A stretch of DNA of 15,918 bases from Myxococcota bacterium (GCA_963169055.1 CAUJFU010000020.1:1-15918); one strand, 5' to 3'; numbered from the stretch's first letter, positions 7,065 through 15,046 are shown. Numbers and translations are program-made. Notes: generated by a model not told the origin, from the letters alone.

Positions 7065-9182
7065 TCACATATTGTCGTACTTCCATTGAATCGCCCAAAA
7101 CAAGTACAAAATCGACGCAAAGATCACCGCCACCATCAAGATCGCCAAAAAGATCATCGCCGTACCACGCCCTTTGATCCGAATCCCTTCTTCCTTGGTG
7201 AACTCATCCAAACGCGCTTGATCTCGCCGATAACCCAAGAACATCCACAAAAACATCCCCAACAACACAAACGACCCTAGCCCGCCCAAAGTCATCAACG
7301 TTCGACGGCGAAAATCATGCTGATAACGCCGCAAACTGGAAAGCCGATCTTTGGAGGAATCGTACAACAAAGAAGGCGGCGTAAAGCGCGCCTTTGCAAA
7401 AGAGAAGATCGCACGCGCCCATACTTCGAGAGCTTGTGGACGGCTTGGCGATGGGAAAGATTCGATCTCCAACAAACGCATCCCATCCCCTCGCTCCACA
7501 AGATGTTTTCGCAACGCACCGCGCAATGCCTGTTCGTCCGATGCCCCGACGTACAGCAAGCGTGCGTCGTACACTTCGCCCGGGAAATAAAATTCGGTAT
7601 ACACTTGGAGCGTGATCAGCCCCTTGATCCCTTTGGGAATTTTTAGAGAAACCTCACTCCGTCCGTCCTGCAACGTTCGCTGCGTGGACCACAAACGCCG
7701 ACCATGTCGAACAAGATCGATATGCAATGGTGCGGTTGTCTGAAGGCTATCGACCCGCACAAACAACACTCCCTCTTCCGCCACCAAGACCTGACGCGGC
7801 TCCGCCATCATCTGATAACCTTCGGTCTTCATCTCGATGGCCTGTTGTGATCTGCCCCAACGACCCCACACCGTCGTATCAAAACCCACACGGAAAAATT
7901 GTGGAACATACGGAAAACGCACGATCCCTTGCACTTCTTTGGCTGGATACGTCCCCAAACGCGACATCCCTTCGCGCAGTTCGAGCCACACCCGATGCGA
8001 GGGCGTTTCCCATACCACCGTATCCGCCTTTTGGTCAGGCGCTTCCATCTTCCGTGTAGGCTCCGCAAAAGGATCCAGTAGTGTCCTGCGTTGTACACCT
8101 GCATCGGGAGATGCAAACAGCCGCACCACCGCTTTCGAGGATGAGTGCTGCACAGGAAACACAGGAAGTACAGGTCTTGAGGTCGATAGCCCCGTAAGGT
8201 TGGACGGTTTGGAGGTCGATACCCCTGTAGAATGGGACGGTATTGAGGGCGACAGCCCCGTGAGGCTGGACGGTTTGGAGGTCGATACCCCTGTAGAATG
8301 GGACGGTTTGGAAGTCGGTCGCCCTGTCGTCTGGGATGGTTTAGAGGATGGAAAGCCCGCAGGATTCGAGGTTTTTGAGGTGGTGGATTCTTGGCGAGGA
8401 GGGCGAGTAGGCATGGGGGTGTTGCGTTGTTGCACCCAAGCATAGATACGGTTCGGAAGATCCGAGATCAGAGAGCGGCCTTCTGCAACAAAACGGACAC
8501 GGAAGGGAGAAGAAGGCGATTCTGGGGCCGCCCAGAGTGGCTGGCTGCTTTCTTTGGTGTAGCGGCCTTGTGCTTGGGTCGCGTCAACCAATTCAACAGA
8601 CCGCTCTAAGGTCTCTTCGCCTGTGGGGCCATGGACACGGATGCGTAAGGTGTATGTACCAAGCGGCCAACGCGGGATATGGAGGTTGGCGACCAACACA
8701 TCTTGTTCAGTTCGCCCATGAAAGATCTGAACATCACGGTGAGGAGCGACCAACCAAAACGTGCCTTGTACACCGCGCAAAAACGCTGTGCTTTCGGCTT
8801 CAAAGATCGCCAAACGAAAACTGGCCCGCTCGCCCACCACAAGACGTGATGGCCCGTAGACTTGGCTTGCAAACCGCACATCACGCACCATCACCATCGT
8901 CATAATGCCCAAGGCCAGCAACGTAAAAAAACCCAAACCGTACCCCAGATAGCGCACTGCAGGCGGAAAAGTACCTTCGCGATCATTACGGATGTCTCGC
9001 AACATCCGAGCGATATCCTCTTCGTCTTCTTGGTGTGCGCGCAGCAATCCCCCTGTCTTGGGGCGCTTTCCCTCGGTGGGAGGTTGGCCCGTTGGTGGGG
9101 TGGGCGATTGGCCCGTTGATGAGGCGGAAAGATCGGCTTCTTTCTCTCGCACAGCGCCCAACTCGTCCTGTTTGCGATCCAT
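7065..9182 (-). CDS. Large membrane protein with MG2-like domain and 11-residue repeats
   Basis: A 705-residue protein of unrecognised family. Start ATG 9182 is preceded by AGGAAG on the minus strand. The N-terminal cytoplasmic part (1-75) is charged and Pro/Thr/Ser-rich; transmembrane helix 1 is at about 78-99. A beta-rich domain (about 105-205) with GTYTLRIRV and an FxLAIFE-type strand resembles a macroglobulin MG2 or Ig-like fold (inference). Residues about 269-335 are tandem 11-residue units of the form SKPS.STG.ST, a disordered extracytoplasmic linker. A second beta-rich region follows (about 400-560). Helices at about 629-649 and 675-698 close the protein. It is convergent with the response regulator (30-bp gap) and divergent from the metalloprotease. 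It may be an envelope or stalk protein; function unknown. Confidence 0.85.
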   Translation of the reverse strand: MDRKQDELGAVREKEADLSASSTGQSPTPPTGQPPTEGKRPKTGGLLRAHQEDEEDIARMLRDIRNDREGTFPPAVRYLGYGLGFFTLLALGIMTMVMVRDVRFASQVYGPSRLVVGERASFRLAIFEAESTAFLRGVQGTFWLVAPHRDVQIFHGRTEQDVLVANLHIPRWPLGTYTLRIRVHGPTGEETLERSVELVDATQAQGRYTKESSQPLWAAPESPSSPFRVRFVAEGRSLISDLPNRIYAWVQQRNTPMPTRPPRQESTTSKTSNPAGFPSSKPSQTTGRPTSKPSHSTGVSTSKPSSLTGLSPSIPSHSTGVSTSKPSNLTGLSTSRPVLPVFPVQHSSSKAVVRLFASPDAGVQRRTLLDPFAEPTRKMEAPDQKADTVVWETPSHRVWLELREGMSRLGTYPAKEVQGIVRFPYVPQFFRVGFDTTVWGRWGRSQQAIEMKTEGYQMMAEPRQVLVAEEGVLFVRVDSLQTTAPLHIDLVRHGRRLWSTQRTLQDGRSEVSLKIPKGIKGLITLQVYTEFYFPGEVYDARLLYVGASDEQALRGALRKHLVERGDGMRLLEIESFPSPSRPQALEVWARAIFSFAKARFTPPSLLYDSSKDRLSSLRRYQHDFRRRTLMTLGGLGSFVLLGMFLWMFLGYRRDQARLDEFTKEEGIRIKGRGTAMIFLAILMVAVIFASILYLFWAIQWKYDNM
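8179..8376 (-). repeat. 33-bp tandem repeat array, about 6 units
   Basis: Units begin on the + strand at 8179, 8212, 8245, 8278, 8311 and 8344. Units 2 and 4 are nearly identical, and units 1 and 3 are close to each other, giving a 66-bp higher-order period that implies duplication of a two-unit block. Units 5 and 6 are more diverged. The period keeps the frame and codes Ser/Thr/Pro/Gly-rich 11-mers such as SKPSHSTGVST. It is not CRISPR: the units are contiguous and coding. Confidence 0.9.
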
Positions 9183-9226
9183 CTGTTCTTCCTAAGGTTC
9201 TTCGGGGGCCTCTTAAAAATGACCCC

Positions 9227-9255
9227 TTGTTTGCGTCACTTGACGCACCTATGCT
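9227..9255 (+). promoter_or_regulatory. Candidate promoter with a palindromic operator in its spacer
   Basis: TTGTTT (9227-9232) and TATGCT (9250-9255) are 17 bases apart. The spacer and the last base of the -35 box hold the perfect palindrome TGCGTCACTTGACGCA (9232-9247; 7-bp arms, 2-base centre). This is the classic position for a repressor operator, here in the divergent region between the large membrane protein and the metalloprotease. The palindrome is certain; promoter function is inferred. Confidence 0.45.
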
Positions 9256-9353
9256 AACCAAGCGCTTTTTGGATGCAACAAGAAACTTCTCGTTCGCATC
9301 CACATCCTTCCGCTCCGAAGACAACGCATCCCCCCAAACGCCTACAGGATACG

Positions 9354-11531
9354 ATGCGCAGATACCTCCCACTTCTTTTTTTCGCATGGGTTTTGCCTTG
9401 GCTCTTGGGCGTGGTCAACTCGTCTCATGCTTACACATTCTTTGTCGAGGAAACACCGTCCAAAAGGCATCACGTCAGTTATTGGCCCTACCAACAAGGC
9501 CCTATACCTTTTTGGATCGACTCCGATCCTTTTACGCTCGAAGAACAACGCTTTTCCTCCCTTGTCCAAATCGCCTTTCAATACTGGACCCGAGCTTCAG
9601 GAACCGCCCTGCGCGTCCAGCTCAACACACTCCCGATCGACATCAACGCCACCAACATCGCACAATCAAGCCGCATCGATGACCAACGGCCCGATATCCT
9701 CCTTGAACATGACGGAAAGATCCTCGAAAGTCTCGGACTGGACGCCGAATATGTTTTGGGGATCGGCGTCCCGATCGTCGAACAAAACCAACAAGGCGCT
9801 CTCACCGGCCCGTTTGGAGGCAAGATCGTTGACGCCCTTGTGCTGATCAACACGGCTCGCCTCCCCAAAGCCGCTCGCCTCCAACGCCTGCTGATCCACG
9901 AGATCGGTCATGCCCTTGGCATCGGACACACCAACGTCGTCCACCTGCCCAACGCCGAAAAACTCCCCGCCATGTTTTTTGACACAGGGGTCCAACAAAG
10001 CCTCCCCACCCCTCACGCCGATGATATGGCCGCGATCAGTAGCCTTTATCCAAACCCAGACTACGAACAACACTACGGAGCCATCGAAGGCGAAGTCCAA
10101 CGCGCTGATCGAACGCCTGTGTTTGGAGCCGTCGTGATCGCCGAACCCACCGACGGTTCCGCTCCGATCGCTGCATGGAGCGATCCTGACGGGCGGTTCG
10201 GATTGTACGGACTCCCGCCCAATACTTATACGCTCCATACACGCGCTCTTTCGGGTGATCGCTTCTTGTTTTCGATGGACCCTGCCCTTCACGTTGGCGG
10301 CATCTACAAAAAAGCCACACGCAGCTTTTGCCCCGAATCGTATAACGATCTTCCCTTCCTTCAATGTCGCATCCAACCCACCCAAAGCACCCCCGTCACC
10401 GTCCGCGCAGGACAACGTCAAACAGGCTTGATCATCCGAGAAGATCAGGGAAATCCTTCCCCTGCGTTGCTTTGCCGCATCGGTGCATCGCCACAACTTC
10501 CCGAACACCCTGCCCAATTCCCTCCCGAAGTCCCCAACCAAGGGCTGCGCAACACGATCTGTCCCCCCGATGAACCGCCACAAGAAAACCTCGCCGCTGA
10601 TGCTTCCGAACCTTCCATAACAGAGAAAACCGAGCCTTCCCCCGAAGCTTCGACGATCGAAACACACGATCAACCTCCCGATCTCACCGAGATCTCAGGA
10701 TGCCGATGCAGCTCTGGCCCTCAAGCGCCGTCGTTGTGGCTTGCTTTGCTCTTGTTCATACTTTTGGCCTTGCGTTCACGCCGATTCATGCTTTTGGCCT
10801 TGCGTTCGCGCCGATGCTACCGCGACATCCGCAAGACCTCGGTGTGGTCGGCATTTGTGTTATGCTTGTTTCTTCCTTCCGCTTCTTCGGCGCTCACCGT
10901 ACGCAAACCGCCCTTTACAACGATGGCCCAACGAGCGCAGGTGATCGTACGCGCCCGCGCCATCGCACAAAACACCTTGCCTTCGCAGCCATTGCCCTTG
11001 CTTCGCACGACTTTTTCCTTGGTCGAGTGCCTCAAAGGTCCGTGTGCTCAAACCTTTTCGCTCTCGCTTCCAGCGCCGCGATATGGACGTTATCGACTCT
11101 TTACCTCAGGAATACCGCGTTTTTCTCTCGCCCAAGAATACATCCTTTTCGTCCGTCCAAATCATCGCCAGAGGCCGATCCTTGTGGGCCTTTCCTTTGG
11201 TGTGTTCGATGTACAACCTGATCCTCAACAACACCTCCGCTCACGCGGCTCTTTTTTTGCGCCTCTCCCACTCACAACGTTCCGCCGCCTGCTTGATCGT
11301 GCCTTGCATCCGAGGTCTCCCGCCACATCACGACCCACATCACGAAGCCTCCCCACCTCTCGCCCACGCTCTCACCCAACCCCCCCGATGCTCCGAGCCC
11401 ATCACACCACGCCGATTATCCGCGATCTGCGCGCCCACTTTCCCGCAAGATCGCGGCCCCTCGCTGCGATTCCTCGATTATCCGCGTTCTGTGCGTCCAC
11501 TTTCCCGCAAGATCGCGGCATTTCGCTGTAA
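9354..11531 (+). CDS. Secreted matrixin-like zinc metalloprotease with internal MYXO-CTERM-like segment and second domain
   Basis: A 725-residue protein if read from ATG 9354. I chose this start because AGGA lies at 9346-9349 and a good signal peptide follows (MRRYLPLLFFAWVLPWLLG, cleavage near SSHA); ATG 9273 lacks a ribosome site and would bury the signal peptide. The protease domain has HEIGHALGIGH at residues 182-192, the three-His zinc motif with catalytic Glu of metzincins; PAMF may serve as the Met-turn. A carboxypeptidase-regulatory-like beta domain follows (about 240-300), then a Pro/Glu/Ser-rich linker. Residues 449 to about 478 (GCRCSS, hydrophobic stretch, RSRR) look like a MYXO-CTERM anchor, which normally ends a protein. 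Here the frame continues about 247 residues through a second signal-like segment. It overlaps the convergent aminotransferase gene by 54 bp. Confidence 0.85.
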   Translation: MRRYLPLLFFAWVLPWLLGVVNSSHAYTFFVEETPSKRHHVSYWPYQQGPIPFWIDSDPFTLEEQRFSSLVQIAFQYWTRASGTALRVQLNTLPIDINATNIAQSSRIDDQRPDILLEHDGKILESLGLDAEYVLGIGVPIVEQNQQGALTGPFGGKIVDALVLINTARLPKAARLQRLLIHEIGHALGIGHTNVVHLPNAEKLPAMFFDTGVQQSLPTPHADDMAAISSLYPNPDYEQHYGAIEGEVQRADRTPVFGAVVIAEPTDGSAPIAAWSDPDGRFGLYGLPPNTYTLHTRALSGDRFLFSMDPALHVGGIYKKATRSFCPESYNDLPFLQCRIQPTQSTPVTVRAGQRQTGLIIREDQGNPSPALLCRIGASPQLPEHPAQFPPEVPNQGLRNTICPPDEPPQENLAADASEPSITEKTEPSPEASTIETHDQPPDLTEISGCRCSSGPQAPSLWLALLLFILLALRSRRFMLLALRSRRCYRDIRKTSVWSAFVLCLFLPSASSALTVRKPPFTTMAQRAQVIVRARAIAQNTLPSQPLPLLRTTFSLVECLKGPCAQTFSLSLPAPRYGRYRLFTSGIPRFSLAQEYILFVRPNHRQRPILVGLSFGVFDVQPDPQQHLRSRGSFFAPLPLTTFRRLLDRALHPRSPATSRPTSRSLPTSRPRSHPTPPMLRAHHTTPIIRDLRAHFPARSRPLAAIPRLSAFCASTFPQDRGISL
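10755..10815 (+). repeat. 30-bp tandem duplication at the MYXO-CTERM end
   Basis: Positions 10755-10785 and 10785-10815 repeat each other with a 30-base period and two mismatches; the shared core is cttttggccttgcgttc followed by [a/g]cgccgat. It doubles the peptide LLALRSRR and lies exactly where the sorting-tag-like segment ends and the second domain begins. Confidence 0.85.
10788..11531 (+). other. Possible second secreted protein, in frame with the protease
   Basis: From the in-frame ATG 10788 the protein reads a basic stretch, a hydrophobic core (SAFVLCLFLPSASSA) and then LTVRKPPFTTMAQRAQVIVRARAIAQ, which is how a secreted protein with its own signal peptide begins. A beta-rich domain of about 150 residues follows (LKGPCAQTFSLSLP, GIPRFSLAQEYILFV), ending in a Ser/Arg/Pro-rich tail. 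I recall similar small secreted proteins beside matrixin genes in myxobacterial genomes, but cannot check this here. No good ribosome site is visible before 10788. It may be a separately started product, an ancestral neighbour gene fused to the protease, or a true extra domain. Confidence 0.45.
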
Positions 11532-11532
11532 T
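11413..11532. repeat. Duplicated ~58-bp hairpin repeat (REP-like)
   Basis: Copies at 11413-11470 and 11475-11532 have a 62-bp period and are about 85% identical. Each folds into a hairpin: in copy 1 CCGCGATCT (11420-11428) pairs perfectly with AGATCGCGG (11448-11456), extended by GCG/CGC inside with one bulged A; in copy 2 CCGCGTTCT (11482-11490) pairs with 11510-11518 with one mismatch. The period is not a multiple of 3, so the same peptides appear in different frames. It covers the 3' ends of both convergent genes and may act as a two-way terminator or belong to a dispersed repeat family. Confidence 0.8.
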
Positions 11533-12797
11533 GCTTCGCAAAGGCGCTCGATATCTTGCGTGTCGTGGAAGAATCCAACAGACACCCGCAGCGACGGCGG
11601 ATTCGCAGGGACCGAGCGCAAGATCATCCCTTCTTTTTCTAACACGGCGGTCATCGCCGCAGGTGCCACCCCTTCCATCCGAAAAGCCAACAAGCTCGCT
11701 TCTTTGCCCACAGGTGTCGCCACCGTCACGCCTTCGATCGATTCTAGTGCCTCCCGAACCTTCGGAACCATCGCGGCGATCCGCGCAAAGATCCACGGCC
11801 AACCCACCTCCGCTTCCAAAAACTCAAGCGACGCCACCAATCCCTCTAACAACGGGCGAAAACGCCCTCCCGCCAGATAACGACCTGCCCCCTCCGTCGG
11901 TACATAATACGGAGCCGTCTGATCGTACCAGCCTGCATTCCGCATCGAAAACGTCCCCACGAAGGTGGGTTGGAGGCGCGATTGCCAAGCCCTATCCACA
12001 AACAACACCCCCGTCCCTTCGGGCCCACAGAGCCATTTCTGACAAGGAGCCGCCAAAAAATCGATCTGAAGCGCTTTCACATCCAACGGAAACACCCCCA
12101 GCGATTGTGCCGCATCGACGAGCAACGGAATCCCCCGCGCTCGGCACATCGGCCCCACCGCCTCGATCGCAAAGCGACGTCCGTCCAGATACGACACATG
12201 CGACAACGCCACCAGTCGCGTATGCGGAGATATCGCCTGTTCCAACAACGCCGCATCTTCTTGGGCATCACCACGAAACGGCAGATAGCGCACGTCCACC
12301 CCAAATCTCCGATGGATCTGCGCCAACGGTGCCAACAGGCCCATGTGTTCTTGATCGGACGTGATGATCTGATCTCCCGCTTGCCAAGGCAGTCCCCACA
12401 AAACGATGTTCATCCCTTCGGTGGTGTTTTGCGTCCAGATCACCTCCTCTTCTGCGGCCCCCAACAACGGGGCCAACAGCGCGTGAAGATGGGCTTGGCG
12501 CTTTAAGAAACGCAGATAGCCTGAGATCGCAGAACGCCCCACCAAAAGCTCCTGTTCTTGGGCTTCTTGGAGCGCTTGAAGACTTCGCAACGGCAACGGG
12601 CCACACGTCCCGCTGTTCCAATATCCACCCTCTCGCAACACAGGAAAAGCGCCGCGCATACGCGACCATGCTCCCGCATCTTGCGCATGATCCATCGCTT
12701 CTTTGCTTCGCTTGCTCAACGTCTCTACCCTTTCCAACGTCTGTCTTGTCTCACCACCATCCAGCGCGCTGACCGCTTCTTGCATAACCACACGCAC
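11478..12797 (-). CDS. Class V aminotransferase (PLP-dependent)
   Basis: A PLP enzyme of the cysteine desulfurase/isopenicillin N epimerase-like group, 439 residues from GTG 12797. Visible features: NSGTCGPLP near residue 61, substrate/cofactor segment NTTEGMN, the D228-A-A-Q motif (VDAAQS) that holds the pyridine nitrogen, and K254 in PCQKWLCGPEG as the Schiff-base lysine. No clear catalytic Cys loop of SufS/IscS is seen, so a desulfurase role is not shown. The start is uncertain: GTG 12797, ATG 12785 and ATG 12692 (preceded by AAAGAAGCG) are all possible, and homology-like sequence begins only after residue 50. The last ~13 residues (AAILRESGRTERG) come from the duplicated hairpin repeat. 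It is divergent from the lipoprotein hydrolase. Confidence 0.9.
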   Translation of the reverse strand: MRVVMQEAVSALDGGETRQTLERVETLSKRSKEAMDHAQDAGAWSRMRGAFPVLREGGYWNSGTCGPLPLRSLQALQEAQEQELLVGRSAISGYLRFLKRQAHLHALLAPLLGAAEEEVIWTQNTTEGMNIVLWGLPWQAGDQIITSDQEHMGLLAPLAQIHRRFGVDVRYLPFRGDAQEDAALLEQAISPHTRLVALSHVSYLDGRRFAIEAVGPMCRARGIPLLVDAAQSLGVFPLDVKALQIDFLAAPCQKWLCGPEGTGVLFVDRAWQSRLQPTFVGTFSMRNAGWYDQTAPYYVPTEGAGRYLAGGRFRPLLEGLVASLEFLEAEVGWPWIFARIAAMVPKVREALESIEGVTVATPVGKEASLLAFRMEGVAPAAMTAVLEKEGMILRSVPANPPSLRVSVGFFHDTQDIERLCEALQRNAAILRESGRTERG

Positions 12798-12856
12798 AAG
12801 GTATCTTGTTTCCGTCTATTTGGGTGTGTTTTCTTTATTCATCGACAGGCAAAAAA

Positions 12857-14941
12857 ATGAAGAAACGAAGCGGATTGTTTTGGTGGATCGCGATGGGGTT
12901 CGTGGGATGGGGACTTGGGTCCTGTGGCTCTCCTTCGACAGCACCTTCCTCACAAGCCCAAGAGGCCGCCCGAACGCCCACCGGCTTGTTTTTTGGTTAT
13001 CCCACCGATGGGAAGTTCACAACCGAAAACTTCTACAACTTCCCTTTTCCACACACCTTGCGCATCAAAGAAAATGGAACGCCCGACCTCGCCTTCTTTC
13101 CTGTCCCAAAGCGTGTCCAAAAATGTCCGCTCCCTCCAAGCAAAGACGCTTTTGTCGGCCAACTGATCGGCGCTTATGAACCCGACGACTTCCTCCGTAA
13201 TCTGGTCAAGCAAGCCAACAACGGCGCTGTCGGCGCAGGTAACAACCCAACCGTGTACTTGCGCTTTAATCGTCCCCTCGCGGCTCGCTCCTTCCCACCC
13301 GTCGAAGCCACCCTACATGACACGAGCCCCGCTTTTCTCGTCAACATCGAACCCAACTCACCCCGCCTCGGCCAGCGCCTTCCGATCCGCGCCTACCCCC
13401 AACTGCGCACCCGCTTTGCCCCCGACTTTCTCACCGCCTTTCGGCCAGAACCCGGCTTTTCTCTCGCTCCCAACGAACATTATGCGTTCGTGTTGACCCG
13501 TTCGATCCGAGACGAAGAGGGATGGCCTCTTGCGCCCATGCCCTTGCTCGACACCTTGAACGCCCAAACCGCTCCCACCACTCCCCATCTCAAAGCCTTG
13601 TGGGACGCCTATCAACCCTTCTGGGCTTTTCTTAAAAACAAAACCTCCCTCAAACCCGAAGATATCGCCGCTGTCAGCGTGTTTCGCGGTGGCGATCCGC
13701 TCCAAGAACAACGAAAGATCGTTCAATTCTTGCGCGAAAAACTCCCTTCCCCCACACCACCCAAAGATATCACTTGCACCGATCCCGGAGCCACCCGCGC
13801 TTATCTCCTGTGCAAAGGAACCTACACCTCCCCCAATTTCCAGTTCGGCGACCCTCCTTATCTTGACGAAAAAACAGGCTTTTTCAGTTATGAAAAAGAC
13901 GGTACGCCGCTTTACAAGATGGAAGAGCTGCGATTTGCCCTTGCTTGGCCCAAAAGCGCTTTTGAGGACGGAGCGCTTCGCGAACGCCCCCTTCCAATCG
14001 TTCTTTACGCACACGGAACGGGCGGCGACTATCAAAGCTTCATCAGCGACAACACCGCAGAACGCCTCGCTCGGATGGGCGTCGTCAGCTTGGGTATCGA
14101 TCAGGTCATGCACGGCAACCGTGGCCGAAAACTTGGCAGCGTGGACCTCGACTTTCTATTCTTTAACGCCCTCAATCTCCCCGCCGCCCGCGATAACGTC
14201 CGTCAATCCGCGCTCGATTATCATTGGCTGGTTCGCCTGATGCAGACCTTCACACTTGCCCACGACGGACACAACCTGCGCATCGACCCCAAGCGGATCT
14301 GGTTTATGGGCCACAGCCAAGGCGGCTTGATCGGGCCGCTGTTTCTGGCTTTTGAACACAAAGTCCCTGCCGCTTTCCTTTCGGCTCCCGGGGCCTTGCT
14401 TGTCGGAATGCTTCTGAGCAAAAACGAACCCAAAGACCCCATCGAGATCCCCGCCGTGATCAATTATCTCGTCTGCGATGGTGATGCCGCCAAAACTCCC
14501 TTCCACCCGGTCTTTTCTGTTCTCCAAAGCCTTCTCGATCCCGCCGATCCCGTCAACTATGGCCCCCTGATCCTCGCCGAAGACCGCCCTCCCATGCAGT
14601 TCTTTATGACCAAAGGAAACACCGACAACTACGCTCCGCCCGCTGTCTTCGATCCTCTTGCCGTTGCCATGAAACTCCCGATGTTCGGCCCTCCACAAGA
14701 CAACCTCCTCGGACTCACTTTGCGCGGCGTCCCCACCTACCCCCTCCCCGTCAACGGAAACCTTACACACCCATCGGGAACTCCCATCACTGCGGGTTTT
14801 ACACAGCACCAAGAATGCAAATACTCCAGCGGTGGCCTCTGCGACGGCCACTTTGTCGCCTTCCACAACCCCGATGCCTTGCGCAATTGGCAAAGCTTCT
14901 TCCGCTCCCTCACCAACCGCACCACCGCCGAAGTCCACTAA
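12857..14941 (+). CDS. Lipoprotein alpha/beta hydrolase (VolA-like lipase layout)
   Basis: A 694-residue exported lipoprotein. Start ATG 12857 gives MKKRSG, a hydrophobic stretch and lipobox LGSC with C23; an earlier TTG at 12806 would spoil the signal. The N-terminal region (about 100-220) includes RFNRPLAARSFPP and FSLAPNEHYAFVLTRSIRDEEGWPL, typical of the N-terminal domain of bacterial virulence-factor lipases such as VolA (recognised by pattern, not searched). The C-terminal hydrolase has the oxyanion-hole region HGTGG (386-390), nucleophile S487 in GHSQG, probable acid D590 in NTDNY and H665 in DGHF: a full Ser-Asp-His triad. It probably acts on lipid or polyester esters at the outer membrane. 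No downstream partner is coupled to it. Confidence 0.88.
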   Translation: MKKRSGLFWWIAMGFVGWGLGSCGSPSTAPSSQAQEAARTPTGLFFGYPTDGKFTTENFYNFPFPHTLRIKENGTPDLAFFPVPKRVQKCPLPPSKDAFVGQLIGAYEPDDFLRNLVKQANNGAVGAGNNPTVYLRFNRPLAARSFPPVEATLHDTSPAFLVNIEPNSPRLGQRLPIRAYPQLRTRFAPDFLTAFRPEPGFSLAPNEHYAFVLTRSIRDEEGWPLAPMPLLDTLNAQTAPTTPHLKALWDAYQPFWAFLKNKTSLKPEDIAAVSVFRGGDPLQEQRKIVQFLREKLPSPTPPKDITCTDPGATRAYLLCKGTYTSPNFQFGDPPYLDEKTGFFSYEKDGTPLYKMEELRFALAWPKSAFEDGALRERPLPIVLYAHGTGGDYQSFISDNTAERLARMGVVSLGIDQVMHGNRGRKLGSVDLDFLFFNALNLPAARDNVRQSALDYHWLVRLMQTFTLAHDGHNLRIDPKRIWFMGHSQGGLIGPLFLAFEHKVPAAFLSAPGALLVGMLLSKNEPKDPIEIPAVINYLVCDGDAAKTPFHPVFSVLQSLLDPADPVNYGPLILAEDRPPMQFFMTKGNTDNYAPPAVFDPLAVAMKLPMFGPPQDNLLGLTLRGVPTYPLPVNGNLTHPSGTPITAGFTQHQECKYSSGGLCDGHFVAFHNPDALRNWQSFFRSLTNRTTAEVH

Positions 14942-15005
14942 AACCACGCATCCTCGAAAACAACACCCATCCTCTCTTCATCGAAATAGGCGGTAGCATG
15001 GGGGT

Positions 15006-15021
15006 AAAGATCGATATCTTT
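15006..15021. promoter_or_regulatory. Perfect palindrome before the second TetR gene
   Basis: AAAGATCGATATCTTT has perfect 6-bp arms with a 4-base centre and sits 2 bases before TTGACA (15024-15029), a perfect -35 hexamer. No good -10 follows at 16-18 bases. It is a candidate operator, possibly for the TetR encoded just downstream. Confidence 0.45.
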
Positions 15022-15046
15022 GCTTGACAAGCGCCAAAAGACAAAG

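Noticed and set aside
8179-8376. Possible CRISPR array
   Set aside because: Units are contiguous without spacers, lie inside a coding frame and no cas gene is near.
11531-12364. Plus-strand frame of 277 codons opposite the aminotransferase
   Set aside because: Pro/Ser/Arg-rich antisense translation of a well-supported PLP enzyme.
12693-12856. Divergent promoter pair between the aminotransferase and the hydrolase
   Set aside because: Only weak T-rich matches to -35/-10 boxes were seen, and the aminotransferase start is uncertain, so nothing could be placed with support.
13358-14947. Minus-strand frames opposite the lipoprotein hydrolase
   Set aside because: Gly/Glu/Val-rich shadows; the hydrolase has a lipobox and full catalytic triad.
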